NCBI GenBank assembly: GCA_022822575.1
Contig: JAJEBJ010000438.1
Span: 1 to 9,212 of the forward strand
Length of the DNA stretch: 9,212 bases
Source of the DNA: Alphaproteobacteria bacterium
GTDB taxonomy: Bacteria; Pseudomonadota; Alphaproteobacteria; SP197
Direction: 5' to 3'
This document shows positions 1-7,059 of the stretch, piece after piece. How positions within the stretch are numbered: position 1 is the stretch's first letter; each line of letters opens with the position of its first letter. Both the position numbers and the translations under genes were made by a program. Below the pieces are notes generated by a model. That model was not told the DNA's origin, did not search any database, and was given only the letters and a program-made list of their open reading frames with translations.

Positions 1-2
1 GG

Positions 3-824
3 GAGTCTGCCTTCTCGTTCCATCACATGGATGTTGCCGACCGCAAGGCGCTGGCCGGACTGGAACTCAGCGACCGGAACATTGACCGGATTGTCCACCT
101 GGCAGCGCAGCCTGGCGTACGGCACTCCCTCATTGCCCCGCACGACTACACTGCGTCGAATGTGGAAGGCCAACTCGCCATCCTTGAACTGGCCCGTTCG
201 ATGACGGGCCTGAAGCACTTCGTCTATGCCAGTTCCTCGTCCGTCTATGGAGCCAACGACACCATTCCCTTTTCGGTCGATCACCGAGTCGACCAGCCGG
301 TGTCGCTCTATGCCGCCACGAAGCGCGCCGGAGAACTGATGGCCTCCTGTTACAGCCATCTTTACGACATTCCCGCAACCGGTCTGCGCTTCTTCACGGT
401 CTACGGCCCCTGGGGACGCCCGGACATGTCCCCCTGGATCTTCACGCAGGCCCTCTTCGAGAGACAGCCCCTGACTGTCTACAACCATGGCGATCTGCGC
501 CGGGATTTCACCTGGATCGACGACATCGTCACCGGAGTCCTGGCGGCACTGGCAAAACCTCCGGCGACCTCCCTTCCCCACGCCCTCTACAATCTCGGCA
601 ATCACCGAAGTGAGTCGATCCTGCACCTGATCCATGTGCTTGAGGAGGCGACGGGAATCAGTGCGGACATTCACCTTGCCCCGCTGCAGCCAGGCGACGT
701 CAGGGAGACCTGCGCCGACATTCAGGCAGCGCGTCGCGACCTTGGGTACGAGCCGTCAACCTCTATCGACGAGGGGATGCCGCGGTTCGTTGCCTGGTTC
801 CGGAACTACCACGGCTACCACTGA
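3..824 (+). CDS. UDP-glucuronate 4-epimerase-like NAD-dependent epimerase, 5' end cut off
   Basis: An extended short-chain dehydrogenase/reductase, probably converting UDP-glucuronate to UDP-galacturonate for surface polysaccharide; it would be cytosolic and NAD-dependent. The frame is open to the left edge, and the codons before the ATG at 27 read ESAFSFHH, which fits the family's segment ahead of its conserved acidic DVADR stretch. ATG 27 is therefore probably internal, and roughly 60-70 residues with the GxxGxxG NAD motif are missing. Counting from ATG 27: VHLAAQPGVRHS at 23-34, YASSSSVYG at 67-75, the catalytic YxxxK pair Y95/K99, and RFFTVYGPWGRPDM after that. This last motif and the LAAQPGVR wording are typical of UDP-GlcA 4-epimerases rather than GalE. 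The C-terminus (PLQPGDVRETCAD, then LGYEPST) is complete. The gene converges with the carbonic anhydrase, with 9 bases between stops. The substrate is inferred; another UDP-hexose epimerase is possible. Confidence 0.88.
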   Translation, partial: ESAFSFHHMDVADRKALAGLELSDRNIDRIVHLAAQPGVRHSLIAPHDYTASNVEGQLAILELARSMTGLKHFVYASSSSVYGANDTIPFSVDHRVDQPVSLYAATKRAGELMASCYSHLYDIPATGLRFFTVYGPWGRPDMSPWIFTQALFERQPLTVYNHGDLRRDFTWIDDIVTGVLAALAKPPATSLPHALYNLGNHRSESILHLIHVLEEATGISADIHLAPLQPGDVRETCADIQAARRDLGYEPSTSIDEGMPRFVAWFRNYHGYH

Positions 825-833
825 TCACGGGAG

Positions 834-1505
834 TCAGCAAATCGTGAGGACGCGCGCGCCCAAAGGCTGGACCGGCCGGCAGTTGGCAGGACGATAGTTC
901 GTGAACGCGGCAATCTGCCTGGCTGACAAGGTGAGGATATCTGTCAGGACGATCCAGCTGACTCCTTCGCTGCACGGCGGGGTGGTCAGCGATCCACGAT
1001 AGCGCCATGCCCTTGTCGAGCCCGGAAGAAGGGCTGTAAGGTCGACATCGACGTGATCAAGCGATTCCGGGTCGTCCACGAGGGCCTGCCACAGGGACTC
1101 CACCGCGGAGTTGGCCTCGCCTTCGCGGATGAAGACTCCGACGACAGTCAGTCCGCCCTTGATGTCCGTGTGGACGAAGTGCAGTTCCATCGGCCATCTG
1201 ATGCCCTCGACAAGATGTTCGCTGGCATGGTGAAAATGAAATTGCCGGAGTTCGTGGCGGCGGCGCCCGATCATCAGACCGTGACCCGGCGCGGCATTGA
1301 ACTGAACAGTCGCGTGGGTGTCCTCGATGGCAGCACGGACCAGTCCGTAGTCGAATCGAAGGGACGGCAGCTGCGCCGCGCGGGCGTCCACCAGATTGAC
1401 CGGAGACTGCTCGGCGCCACAACCGCAGAGCCGGTAGTCGGGGTCAAGCAAGGCCCAGCACGCCGGTCCATTGTCAACTGCGTATCCCCAGGGAGCACGC
1501 TTCAT
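834..1505 (-). CDS. Alpha-class carbonic anhydrase without a visible signal peptide
   Basis: Hydrates CO2 to bicarbonate with a zinc-bound hydroxide. Numbering from the ATG at 1505 (223 aa): WGY at 6-8, GPACW, then C27-G-C29 and QSPVNL; zinc ligands H90 and H92 in QFHFHHASEH, with E96 of SEH as the gatekeeper glutamate; third ligand H109 in ELHFVH; T174 of GSLTTPPCSEGVSW matches human CA II Thr199, and H64 aligns with the proton-shuttle position. The core is complete and all catalytic residues are present. A TTG at 1523 (six extra codons, overlapping the previous gene by 11 bases) is an alternative start with GGGGA only about 2 bases upstream. Neither start has a good ribosome site, and an in-frame stop at 1550-1548 prevents further extension. 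Most bacterial alpha-CAs are exported; here there is no leader, although the cysteine pair usually oxidised in exported forms (C27 or C29 with C178) is kept. It is the last gene of the gatCAB-led run. Confidence 0.92.
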   Translation of the reverse strand: MKRAPWGYAVDNGPACWALLDPDYRLCGCGAEQSPVNLVDARAAQLPSLRFDYGLVRAAIEDTHATVQFNAAPGHGLMIGRRRHELRQFHFHHASEHLVEGIRWPMELHFVHTDIKGGLTVVGVFIREGEANSAVESLWQALVDDPESLDHVDVDLTALLPGSTRAWRYRGSLTTPPCSEGVSWIVLTDILTLSARQIAAFTNYRPANCRPVQPLGARVLTIC

Positions 1506-1512
1506 GGAGCCG

Positions 1513-1998
1513 TCACGCCGCAATGTCCCCGTCGACCACCGCCCCGGTCATGGAGGCGAGGCTGCCGGGTGTCTCGCCAAAGACGCAGTGGGGATGACCG
1601 GCAGCGGCGTGGACAAGCGGAAAGCGCCACAGGCTGGCGTCCATCACCGTGGGCAGGGAAGTCTGGTGTCCCACGGGTGGGACTCCGCCAATGGAGTATC
1701 CTGTCGTCTGCCTGACGAAGTCAGCGTCGGCCCTCGTCACAGGGCCCTCGAGACCGAGTGCCACCGCAATGCTCGCCGGACGCGCTCGACGGTCACCGGC
1801 GATGAGAGCCAGAACCGGGGCTCCGGCGACCTGGAACACGAGTGACTTGACGATGGAACCCTGCTGGCAACCCAGAGCATCGGCCGCGTCCCCGGCCGTG
1901 CGCGCCGTCACTGCCAGTTCGATCACCCGGGCGCTGCTGCCCAGCGCTTCGAGAGCGCTGCGGACCCGTCTGACCGCCGGACGATTGATGAGACTCAC
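1513..1998 (-). CDS. YbaK/EbsC-family aminoacyl-tRNA deacylase-like protein
   Basis: A stand-alone YbaK/ProRS-editing domain of 161 aa, which is normal length. Characterised members hydrolyse misacylated tRNA, for example Cys- or Ala-tRNA(Pro); the substrate cannot be told from sequence here. Visible landmarks are GCQQGSIVKSLVF with the conserved lysine at about 51, the ALIAGDRRA strand, and the glycine-rich YSIGGVPPVGH followed by MDASLW near the end. The start is a GTG at 1998 that overlaps the stop of the GST gene as GTGA (4 bases), giving MSLINRPAVRRV, the usual beginning of alphaproteobacterial homologues. The same frame is open a further 678 bases upstream, inside the GST gene, but that stretch reads as nonsense. 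Its place behind gatCAB, another tRNA-aminoacylation repair system, fits a translation quality-control role. Translation probably depends on coupling, because only a weak ribosome site is visible. Confidence 0.88.
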   Translation of the reverse strand: MSLINRPAVRRVRSALEALGSSARVIELAVTARTAGDAADALGCQQGSIVKSLVFQVAGAPVLALIAGDRRARPASIAVALGLEGPVTRADADFVRQTTGYSIGGVPPVGHQTSLPTVMDASLWRFPLVHAAAGHPHCVFGETPGSLASMTGAVVDGDIAA

Positions 1999-2612
1999 GA
2001 CGGAACCGCAACGCCCCGCTTGACGGCATCGCGCTCGGAAATGGTGTCGTACCAGCGACGCACATGTGGAAACTGGCTCCAGTCGGTGTCGTACCACTCC
2101 GTGCGCATGACCCATGGCCAGGTCGCCACGTCGGCGATGGAGTAGTCCCCGGCAAGAAAGGGGACCTCTGCCAGGCGCCGATCCATGACTCCAAGGAGAC
2201 GCATCACCTCGTTGCGGTAGCGGGTCTTCCCGTAGGGCACATCCTCGCTGGCGAACTTGATGAAGTGATTGGCCTGGCCGAACATCGGTCCGACACCGCC
2301 CATCTGAAACATCAGCCACTGCAGGACTTTGAGACGTTGCCGCGCGTCGGAGGGCATCAGAAGGCCCGTCTTCTCGGCGAGATAGATGAGAATTGCCCCC
2401 GATTCGAAGACACTGACCGGTTCGCCCCCAGGTCCCTCGCTGTCGACGATTGCCGGAATCTTGTTGTTGGGGCTGATCTTGAGAAAGGCCGGATCGAACT
2501 GTTCGTCGGCGCCGATATCGATGTGGTGGACGGTGTAGGGGAGGCCCACTTCCTCCAGCATGATGGAGACCTTGCGGCCGTTGGGTGTCGCCTCCGTATA
2601 AAGATCGATCAT
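1995..2612 (-). CDS. yfcG: YfcG-type (Nu-class) glutathione S-transferase / disulfide-bond oxidoreductase
   Basis: A cytosolic GST-fold protein of 205 aa, close in wording to E. coli YfcG, which has glutathione-dependent disulfide reductase activity. The N-terminal thioredoxin-like domain (about 1-85) begins MIDLYTEATPNGRK; T9 and N11 match the Thr/Asn pair that contacts glutathione in YfcG in place of a catalytic Tyr, Ser or Cys. ISPNNKIPAIVD carries the cis-proline and FESGAILIYLAEKTG the glutathione gamma-glutamyl site. The helical C-terminal domain contains LQWLMFQMGGVGPMFGQ and the N-capping YSIADVATWPW. The ATG shares one base with the gatB stop (TGATG) and has a strong Shine-Dalgarno within the end of gatB. 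The downstream YbaK-like gene overlaps it by four bases. The context gives no direct functional hint beyond co-expression. Confidence 0.9.
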   Translation of the reverse strand: MIDLYTEATPNGRKVSIMLEEVGLPYTVHHIDIGADEQFDPAFLKISPNNKIPAIVDSEGPGGEPVSVFESGAILIYLAEKTGLLMPSDARQRLKVLQWLMFQMGGVGPMFGQANHFIKFASEDVPYGKTRYRNEVMRLLGVMDRRLAEVPFLAGDYSIADVATWPWVMRTEWYDTDWSQFPHVRRWYDTISERDAVKRGVAVPS

Positions 2613-4078
2613 CAGGTTTCTCCCTCCTCGTCCAGTCTGAGGCGCAGCGTACGGTTGACGGCCTGAGGATTGGCACGTCCGCGTGATGCCTTCATGACCT
2701 CGCCCATGAAAAATCCAAGGAGTTTCGTCTTTCCGGCACGATACTCAGCCACATGATCAGGATGGGCCGCCAGCACACCTTCGACAAGAGCCTCGATCCG
2801 GGCCGTATCCGTGACCTGCCTGAGACCCCGTTCCTCGACAATCGTGGCGGCGTCCCTGCCGGTGGCAAACATCTCCGCGAAGACATCCTTGGCAATGCGC
2901 CCGGAGATGGTGCCATCAACGATGAGATCGATGAGTCCGCCGAGAGCATCGGCACTGACCGGGCTCTCCGCGACACCGATGCCTTCGTGGTTGAGGCGAC
3001 CGAAGAGCTCGGTCATGACCCAGTTTGCTGCCAGCTTGCTGTCTCGTCCCCGGGCGACCACCTCGAAGAAGTCCGCGTTGTCGCGTTCCGCCACGAGAAC
3101 ACCGGCGTCATAGGCAGAAAGACCGTGATCGTGCATGAACCGCTTCTTTCGGGCATCGGGCATTTCCGGCATCGATTCCGCGATTCGGGCTATCCATGCC
3201 TCGTCGAGGTCGAGCGGCAACAGATCGGGATCGGGGAAGTATCGATAGTCCTCGGCGTCCTCCTTGCTGCGCATGCTTCTGGTTTCGCCCGCGTCCACGT
3301 CGAACAGCCTGGTTTCCTGCTGGACCGTGCCCCCCTCGTCCAGGATCGTCGCCTGACGATGACCCTCGTACTCGATGGCCCGCTGCAGGAACTTGAGGGA
3401 ATTGAGATTCTTGATCTCGCAACGCGTGCCGAGCGCTTCTCCCGGTCGTCTCATCGACACGTTGGCGTCCACGCGCAGCGATCCTTCCTGCATGTTGCCG
3501 TCACAGGTTCCGGCATAGCGCAGGATGCTTCTCAAGGCCCTGACATAGCGGACGGCCTCGTCAGGCGACTCCAGTTCCGGAAGGGAAACGATCTCCATCA
3601 GTCCGATGCCTGAACGATTGAGATCAACCAGCGAGTGGGCAGGATCCCTGTCGTGCAGACTCTTGCCGGCATCCTGTTCCACATGCAGGCGTTCGATGCC
3701 GATGGACCGTGTCGCGCCGTCCTCGAGTTCGATGACGACATGCCCGCCGGTAACGACCGGCTGCTGGTACTGCGAGATCTGGTAGCCTTGTGGAAGGTCT
3801 GGATAGAAGTAGTTCTTTCGTTCGAACACGGATCGCCGGTTGATGGTGCCGCCCAGGGCAAGCCCGGTACGTACGGCCTGTTCGATACAGGCCATGTTGA
3901 TGACGGGAAGCATGCCCGGCATGCCGGCATCGACGGCCGAGACCTGGGTGTTGGCGGAAGCGCCGAATGCGACCGAGGCGCCGGAAAACAGCTTCGATGA
4001 GGAGACGATCTGCGCGTGGACCTCGAGCCCGATCACATAGGCATAGGGCCCGCTCTCCCTTACGATCAATTCCGCCAT
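2612..4078 (-). CDS. gatB: Asp-tRNA(Asn)/Glu-tRNA(Gln) amidotransferase subunit B
   Basis: The kinase/tRNA-binding subunit of the GatCAB amidotransferase. It phosphorylates the side chain of Glu or Asp on misacylated tRNA, which is then amidated with ammonia from GatA. The protein is 488 aa, normal for the family. Counted from ATG 4078, the signature GLEVHAQ is at 17-23 with E19 and H21 in the metal site, and ERKNYFYPDLPQGYQISQY is at 86-104. A glutamine appears in HVEQDAGKS where HLEEDAGKS is commoner. The C-terminal YqeY-like domain holds AANWVMTELFGRLN and GKTKLLGFFMGEVMKAS, with an ANPQAVN end. The ATG shares one base with the gatA stop (TGATG); a GTG one codon upstream at 4081 is a possible alternative. 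No strong ribosome site is seen, so coupling to gatA is likely. Confidence 0.97.
   Translation of the reverse strand: MAELIVRESGPYAYVIGLEVHAQIVSSSKLFSGASVAFGASANTQVSAVDAGMPGMLPVINMACIEQAVRTGLALGGTINRRSVFERKNYFYPDLPQGYQISQYQQPVVTGGHVVIELEDGATRSIGIERLHVEQDAGKSLHDRDPAHSLVDLNRSGIGLMEIVSLPELESPDEAVRYVRALRSILRYAGTCDGNMQEGSLRVDANVSMRRPGEALGTRCEIKNLNSLKFLQRAIEYEGHRQATILDEGGTVQQETRLFDVDAGETRSMRSKEDAEDYRYFPDPDLLPLDLDEAWIARIAESMPEMPDARKKRFMHDHGLSAYDAGVLVAERDNADFFEVVARGRDSKLAANWVMTELFGRLNHEGIGVAESPVSADALGGLIDLIVDGTISGRIAKDVFAEMFATGRDAATIVEERGLRQVTDTARIEALVEGVLAAHPDHVAEYRAGKTKLLGFFMGEVMKASRGRANPQAVNRTLRLRLDEEGET
2619..2627 (-). promoter_or_regulatory. Ribosome binding site of the GST gene
   Basis: On the minus strand GGAGGGAGA lies inside the last codons of gatB, a few bases before the GST ATG at 2612. 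It is the strongest Shine-Dalgarno in this six-gene run, which suggests that the GST can be initiated independently as well as by coupling. Confidence 0.6.
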
Positions 4079-5553
4079 CACGTCACAAGACCCGATGGCG
4101 CCATGTCAAACCCGGCCGCCTCTTCGATCGTCCTTGCCACCCTCAGAAGGCGCGCCTCGTCGAACGGACGGGCGATGACCTGCAACCCAAGCGGGAGCCC
4201 TTCGCCATCGAGTCCGGCCGGCACGGAAATGCCGGGGAGACCGGCAAGGCTCGCCGGTACCGTGAAGACGTCGTTGAGATACATGGAAACGGGATCATCA
4301 GGCGGGCTGTCGGCGGCAAAGGCAGCCGACGGCGTGGTCGGCGTCAACAACGCGTCAACCGACGTCCAGGCTTCGCGAAAATCGTCGGCGATGCGCGTGC
4401 GCACCTTCTGCGCCTTGAGATAGTAGGCGTCGAAGTAGCCCTCGGAGAGGACGTAGGTGCCGATGAGAATGCGCCGCTTCACCTCGTCCCCGAATCCCTC
4501 GGCGCGCGTTTGCTCGTACATCGAGACGAGATCATCACCCTCGCATCTCAGACCGAACCTGACGCCATCATAACGGGCGAGGTTCGAAGAGGCCTCGGCC
4601 GGAGCGATGATGTAGTAGGCAGGCAGGGCATACCGTGTGTGCGGCAGCGAGACTTCGTGCACACGAGCGCCCGCGCTCTCGAGCCAGGCAATGCCCCGCT
4701 GCCACAGTTCATCGATCACCGTCGGCATTCCCTCCACCCGGTACTCCCGGGGAATGCCGATCGTCATGCCTTCAACACCGGCTTCGAGGGTGTCCTCGAG
4801 ATCGTCGAGAGGCACGTCCGCGGAGGTTGAATCCAGAGGATCGTGGCCCGCCATGGCGCCAAGCATGATGGCGGCATCGCGTACGGTGCGCGTCAGCGGA
4901 CCGGCCTGATCAAGAGAGGACGCGAAGGCGACGATACCGAGCCGCGAACAACGCCCGTAGGTCGGCTTGAGACCAACGGTGCCGGTGAAGGCGGCCGGTT
5001 GACGGATGGAACCACCGGTATCCGTGCCCGTCGCCGCCATCGCCATGCGCGCCGCCACCGCTGATGCTGACCCGCCCGACGAGCCGCCGGGAACCCGCGC
5101 CCTGCCGTCCTCTGACGACCGCCAGGGATTGATCGCCGGACCGTACCAGCTCGTGAGATTCGAGGACCCCATCGCGAATTCGTCGAGGTTCGTCTTGCCC
5201 AGCATGACCGCGCCTTCGCGCAGCATCGCTGCGGTCACCGTCGATTCGTAGAAGGGCGTGAAACCGTCGAGAATGCGCGATCCGGCGGTCGTCGGAACAC
5301 CCTTCGTGCAGAACAGGTCCTTGATCGCGACCGGGATGCCCTCGAGGCGGCCGGGCTCCCCGGCCCGGCGGCGGCGATCCGAGGCATCGGCAAGCTCCAG
5401 GGCCCTTTCGGGAGTTTCCGTAATGAAGGCATTGAGATCGCGATTGCGCTCCATGGCCGCAAGGTGGGCGCGGGCAAGCTCCACCGCCGAGATGTCGCCG
5501 GCGGCAAGGAGATCGCGCGCGCCGGCGATCGTCAGGTCTGTCAGGGCTGTCAT
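4078..5553 (-). CDS. gatA: Asp-tRNA(Asn)/Glu-tRNA(Gln) amidotransferase subunit A
   Basis: The glutaminase subunit of GatCAB, an amidase-signature enzyme that releases ammonia from glutamine and channels it to GatB. The protein is 491 aa from ATG 5553. The Ser-cisSer-Lys triad is visible: K78 in GIPVAIKDLF, S158 in PGGSSGGSASA, and nucleophile S182 in TDTGGSIRQPA, with the 24-residue serine spacing seen in characterised GatA. GMTIGIPREY and the C-terminal LPLGLQVIARPFDEARLLR also match the family. The ATG overlaps the gatC stop as ATGA. The frame is open 34 codons further upstream, but that arginine-rich stretch lies inside gatC and is not coding. A complete GatCAB suggests that the organism forms Gln-tRNA and/or Asn-tRNA indirectly; whether GlnRS or AsnRS is absent cannot be seen here. 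Confidence 0.98.
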   Translation of the reverse strand: MTALTDLTIAGARDLLAAGDISAVELARAHLAAMERNRDLNAFITETPERALELADASDRRRRAGEPGRLEGIPVAIKDLFCTKGVPTTAGSRILDGFTPFYESTVTAAMLREGAVMLGKTNLDEFAMGSSNLTSWYGPAINPWRSSEDGRARVPGGSSGGSASAVAARMAMAATGTDTGGSIRQPAAFTGTVGLKPTYGRCSRLGIVAFASSLDQAGPLTRTVRDAAIMLGAMAGHDPLDSTSADVPLDDLEDTLEAGVEGMTIGIPREYRVEGMPTVIDELWQRGIAWLESAGARVHEVSLPHTRYALPAYYIIAPAEASSNLARYDGVRFGLRCEGDDLVSMYEQTRAEGFGDEVKRRILIGTYVLSEGYFDAYYLKAQKVRTRIADDFREAWTSVDALLTPTTPSAAFAADSPPDDPVSMYLNDVFTVPASLAGLPGISVPAGLDGEGLPLGLQVIARPFDEARLLRVARTIEEAAGFDMAPSGLVT

Positions 5554-5837
5554 TCGACGATCTTCGGCACGACGAAGCACCCGTCGGCGCGAGCTGGTGC
5601 GTTGGCCGTGATGTCGTCGGCGATGCCGCCGTCCGTAACGTCGTCGCGGCGCCACTTCAGCGTCATGGCGCCAACGCTGGTCATGGGTTCAACATCGTCG
5701 GTATCAACCTCGCCCAGAGTGTCAATCCACGCGATGATGGACGAGATCTCGCCGGCAAACCGCTCGCGTTCGGTGTCGTCAGTCGCAATACGCGCCAGGC
5801 GCGCGACCCGCGCGACAGTGTCCTTGTCAAACTTCAT
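5550..5837 (-). CDS. gatC: Asp-tRNA(Asn)/Glu-tRNA(Gln) amidotransferase subunit C
   Basis: The small belt subunit (95 aa) that wraps around GatA and stabilises the GatA-GatB complex. It starts MKFDKDTVARVARLARI, the typical N-terminal helix, continues with the acidic helix ending in IIAWIDTLGEVDTDDVEP (family wording: a short helix, then VDTxxVEP), and ends FVVPKIVE, where the family commonly has FxVPKVVE. It is the first gene of the minus-strand run and overlaps gatA by four bases. No clear Shine-Dalgarno precedes the ATG at 5837. Only 56 bases separate it from the divergent ruvX start at 5894, so the promoter of the six-gene run must lie in that gap or inside the beginning of ruvX. Confidence 0.96.
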   Translation of the reverse strand: MKFDKDTVARVARLARIATDDTERERFAGEISSIIAWIDTLGEVDTDDVEPMTSVGAMTLKWRRDDVTDGGIADDITANAPARADGCFVVPKIVE

Positions 5838-5893
5838 CTGACGGTTTGCTCTGGCCGGATGGCGTGCGGAAGTCTAGTGTCGGGGATGGAGCC
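5838..5893. promoter_or_regulatory. Divergent gatC / ruvX intergenic gap
   Basis: These 56 bases separate two divergent genes and are the natural place for back-to-back promoters. I see no convincing -35/-10 pair on either strand. The only clear signal is GGGGA at 5882-5886, seven bases before the ruvX GTG, which serves as its ribosome site. Assignment as a promoter region rests on gene layout. Confidence 0.35.
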
Positions 5894-6430
5894 GTGACTG
5901 ATCACCACCCATCGCCACCAAAGCTATCAGTGGCGCACCTGCCGGACAAGCCGCAGCGAGACGTCGCATCCTTCCTTGCGCTCTCTCCGGAGGGCCCGCT
6001 TCTGGGAATCGATCCCGGCACGAAGCGCATCGGCATCGCGGCCAGCGACGCATCCAGGATGATTGCCTCGCCGGTCGAAGTTCTCGTGCGCCGGCGCTGG
6101 AGTGAAGTCCTGGCGCATCTGCGGAGCCTTGTCGAGAAGAGAGGCATCACCGGCATCGTTCTCGGACACCCCTTCAACATGGATGGAAGCGAGGGGCCGC
6201 GGGCCCAATCCGCCTGGCAGACAGGGGTCAATCTCCAGACCGGTCTCGAACTGCCGGTCCTGATGTGGGACGAGCGACTCAGCACCTTCGAGGCCGAAGA
6301 GATCATCGCCGAAAACGAAGTCCGGAAACGTCACGGCCAGCACTGGATCGATGCCGTGGCGGCCTCCGTCATCCTGCGGGACGCCCTTGGCGCACTCGAC
6401 CGGGTTGAAAGACCAGTCGATCCCGCCTGA
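5894..6430 (+). CDS. ruvX: RuvX/YqgF-family putative pre-16S rRNA nuclease / Holliday junction resolvase-like protein
   Basis: An RNase H-fold nuclease. E. coli YqgF is linked to 16S rRNA 5'-end maturation, and the family is also described as Holliday-junction resolvase-like. From the GTG at 5894 the protein has 178 aa. LLGIDPGTKRIGIAASD at about 37-53 carries the first catalytic aspartate (D40). GIVLGHPFNMDGSEG, WDERLSTFEAEE and DAVAASVILRDAL supply the other family landmarks and acidic residues. About 36 residues precede the core, longer than in E. coli. The frame is open back to a TTG at 5846, but the GTG has GGGGA at a 7-base spacing and is preferred. The gene is divergent from gatC. The following 1.5 kb separates it from pyrB, which points in the same direction. 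Confidence 0.93.
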   Translation: MTDHHPSPPKLSVAHLPDKPQRDVASFLALSPEGPLLGIDPGTKRIGIAASDASRMIASPVEVLVRRRWSEVLAHLRSLVEKRGITGIVLGHPFNMDGSEGPRAQSAWQTGVNLQTGLELPVLMWDERLSTFEAEEIIAENEVRKRHGQHWIDAVAASVILRDALGALDRVERPVDPA

Positions 6431-6742
6431 CGCTCCGGCTCCTGCATTTCAATCAGTCGCTGCTCAGAGTTGCAATCGGCCAGAAGCGTTGTTTGCAGAT
6501 GGGCGAGGCCTCACCTCCTCTCCACCTTCCGACTGCTTCGCTCACGCCTCTACGAGGTACTGGAGAGTGACACCAAACAGGGTGCCGAACTCAAGCATCC
6601 GGCGGCACTGTGTGGCAGACTGACCTGCTCGATATCCGAATGATCGAAGTCAGGATCCAGTAACCTCCGACGGTGACGGTGTTACTGGGATTTACTTGCG
6701 GGCCCCAAAATCAAAGGTGTCGATCTTCTGGTTTCCACCGCT
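6431..6742. other. Stretch of about 310 bases without a convincing gene
   Basis: No ORF here has recognisable domains or a ribosome site. Beyond its stop, the ruvX frame stays open to 6643 and ends with a protein-like stretch (LYEVLESDTKQGAEL), but it has no start of its own. The minus strand between about 6650 and 6550 has a short frame ending RRMLEFGTLFGVTLQYLVEA, faintly like the end of a Cro/CI-type HTH protein. The two readings overlap and at most one can be real. Besides an inverted repeat at 6657-6688, I see a weak hairpin (CCGC/GCGG, 6737-6749) next to the higA stop. This is probably decayed accessory DNA. Confidence 0.4.
6657..6688. repeat. Inverted repeat with perfect 8-base arms
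   Basis: CCAGTAAC at 6657-6664 is matched exactly by GTTACTGG at 6681-6688 around a 16-base centre. CCG at 6667-6669 can pair with CGG at 6677-6679 inside it. Allowing one bulged G, the arms extend outwards by two more pairs. There is no U-run on either side, so a simple intrinsic terminator is unlikely. It could be a protein-binding site, a structured RNA element or one copy of a dispersed palindrome. Confidence 0.5.
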
Positions 6743-7054
6743 TCAGGCGGCCTGCCCTTCGAACGGAACGAGTTCGATTTCATCTTCCCGCGTGCGAGCG
6801 CGGGCAATGTCATAGCTGGTCTGCATCCTCATCAGCGTATCCATGGATACGCCAAACACCTTCTCGATCCTGAGCGCCATTTCCGGCGAGAGAGCGGCGC
6901 GCTCATTGAGAAGTGCGGACAACGCTGGACGCGTCACCCCGAGCCTACGCGCCGCCTCCGTCACTGTCAGGCCGAGCGCCTCGACAATCTCGCTCTTCAC
7001 AAATCCACCCGGGTGGGCCGGATTCTTCATCCGGATCCCCTGTGACGTGCTCAT
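6743..7054 (-). CDS. higA: HigA-family antitoxin (XRE-type HTH)
   Basis: The antitoxin of a type II pair: it binds and neutralises the HigB toxin and, in studied systems, represses the operon through its HTH. The protein is 103 aa. The N-terminus MKNPAHPGGFV (from residue 9) is the usual start wording of this family. The helix-turn-helix spans about residues 29-58 (LTVTEAARRLGVTRPALSALLN), followed by ALSPEMALRIEKVFGVSMDTLMRMQ. The acidic C-terminal end, EDEIELVPFEG, could be toxin-contacting. The ATG at 7054 has TAGGAGG five bases upstream, overlapping the higB stop, so this start is preferred over M9. It follows higB by 9 bases in the toxin-first order characteristic of hig operons. Confidence 0.92.
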   Translation of the reverse strand: MSTSQGIRMKNPAHPGGFVKSEIVEALGLTVTEAARRLGVTRPALSALLNERAALSPEMALRIEKVFGVSMDTLMRMQTSYDIARARTREDEIELVPFEGQAA

Positions 7055-7059
7055 TGCAG

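Noticed and set aside
822..860. Possible terminator between the convergent epimerase and carbonic anhydrase genes
   Set aside because: The stops are only 9 bases apart. Only a TGATCA palindrome and 4-base CTGA/TCAG arms are seen, with no stable stem or T-run.
1053..1715. 220-aa plus-strand open frame opposite the carbonic anhydrase
   Set aside because: It has a GTG start and no ribosome site, and it is antisense to a protein with a complete catalytic set.
1999..2676. Long open upstream extension of the YbaK-like frame, which would give a 387-aa protein
   Set aside because: It runs through the GST gene and the end of gatB in another frame, and the added part has no family features. The GTGA-overlapping GTG at 1998 gives a normal-length YbaK protein.
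2753..3613. 286-aa open frame on the plus strand
   Set aside because: It lies wholly antisense to gatB, whose sequence is clearly conserved. Long antisense frames are common in GC-rich coding DNA, and this one shows no recognisable domain.
3967..4830. 287-aa plus-strand open frame opposite gatA and gatB
   Set aside because: It is antisense to two well-supported genes, rich in Arg, Gly and His, and has no recognisable domain.
5846..5893. TTG start at 5846 for ruvX
   Set aside because: It would add 16 residues without family similarity and reach almost to the gatC start. GTG 5894 has GGGGA at good spacing.
6501..6516. Palindrome around GAGGCCTC
   Set aside because: It is a loopless, short GC-rich palindrome with a mismatch, expected by chance, and it has no second copy in the window that I noticed.
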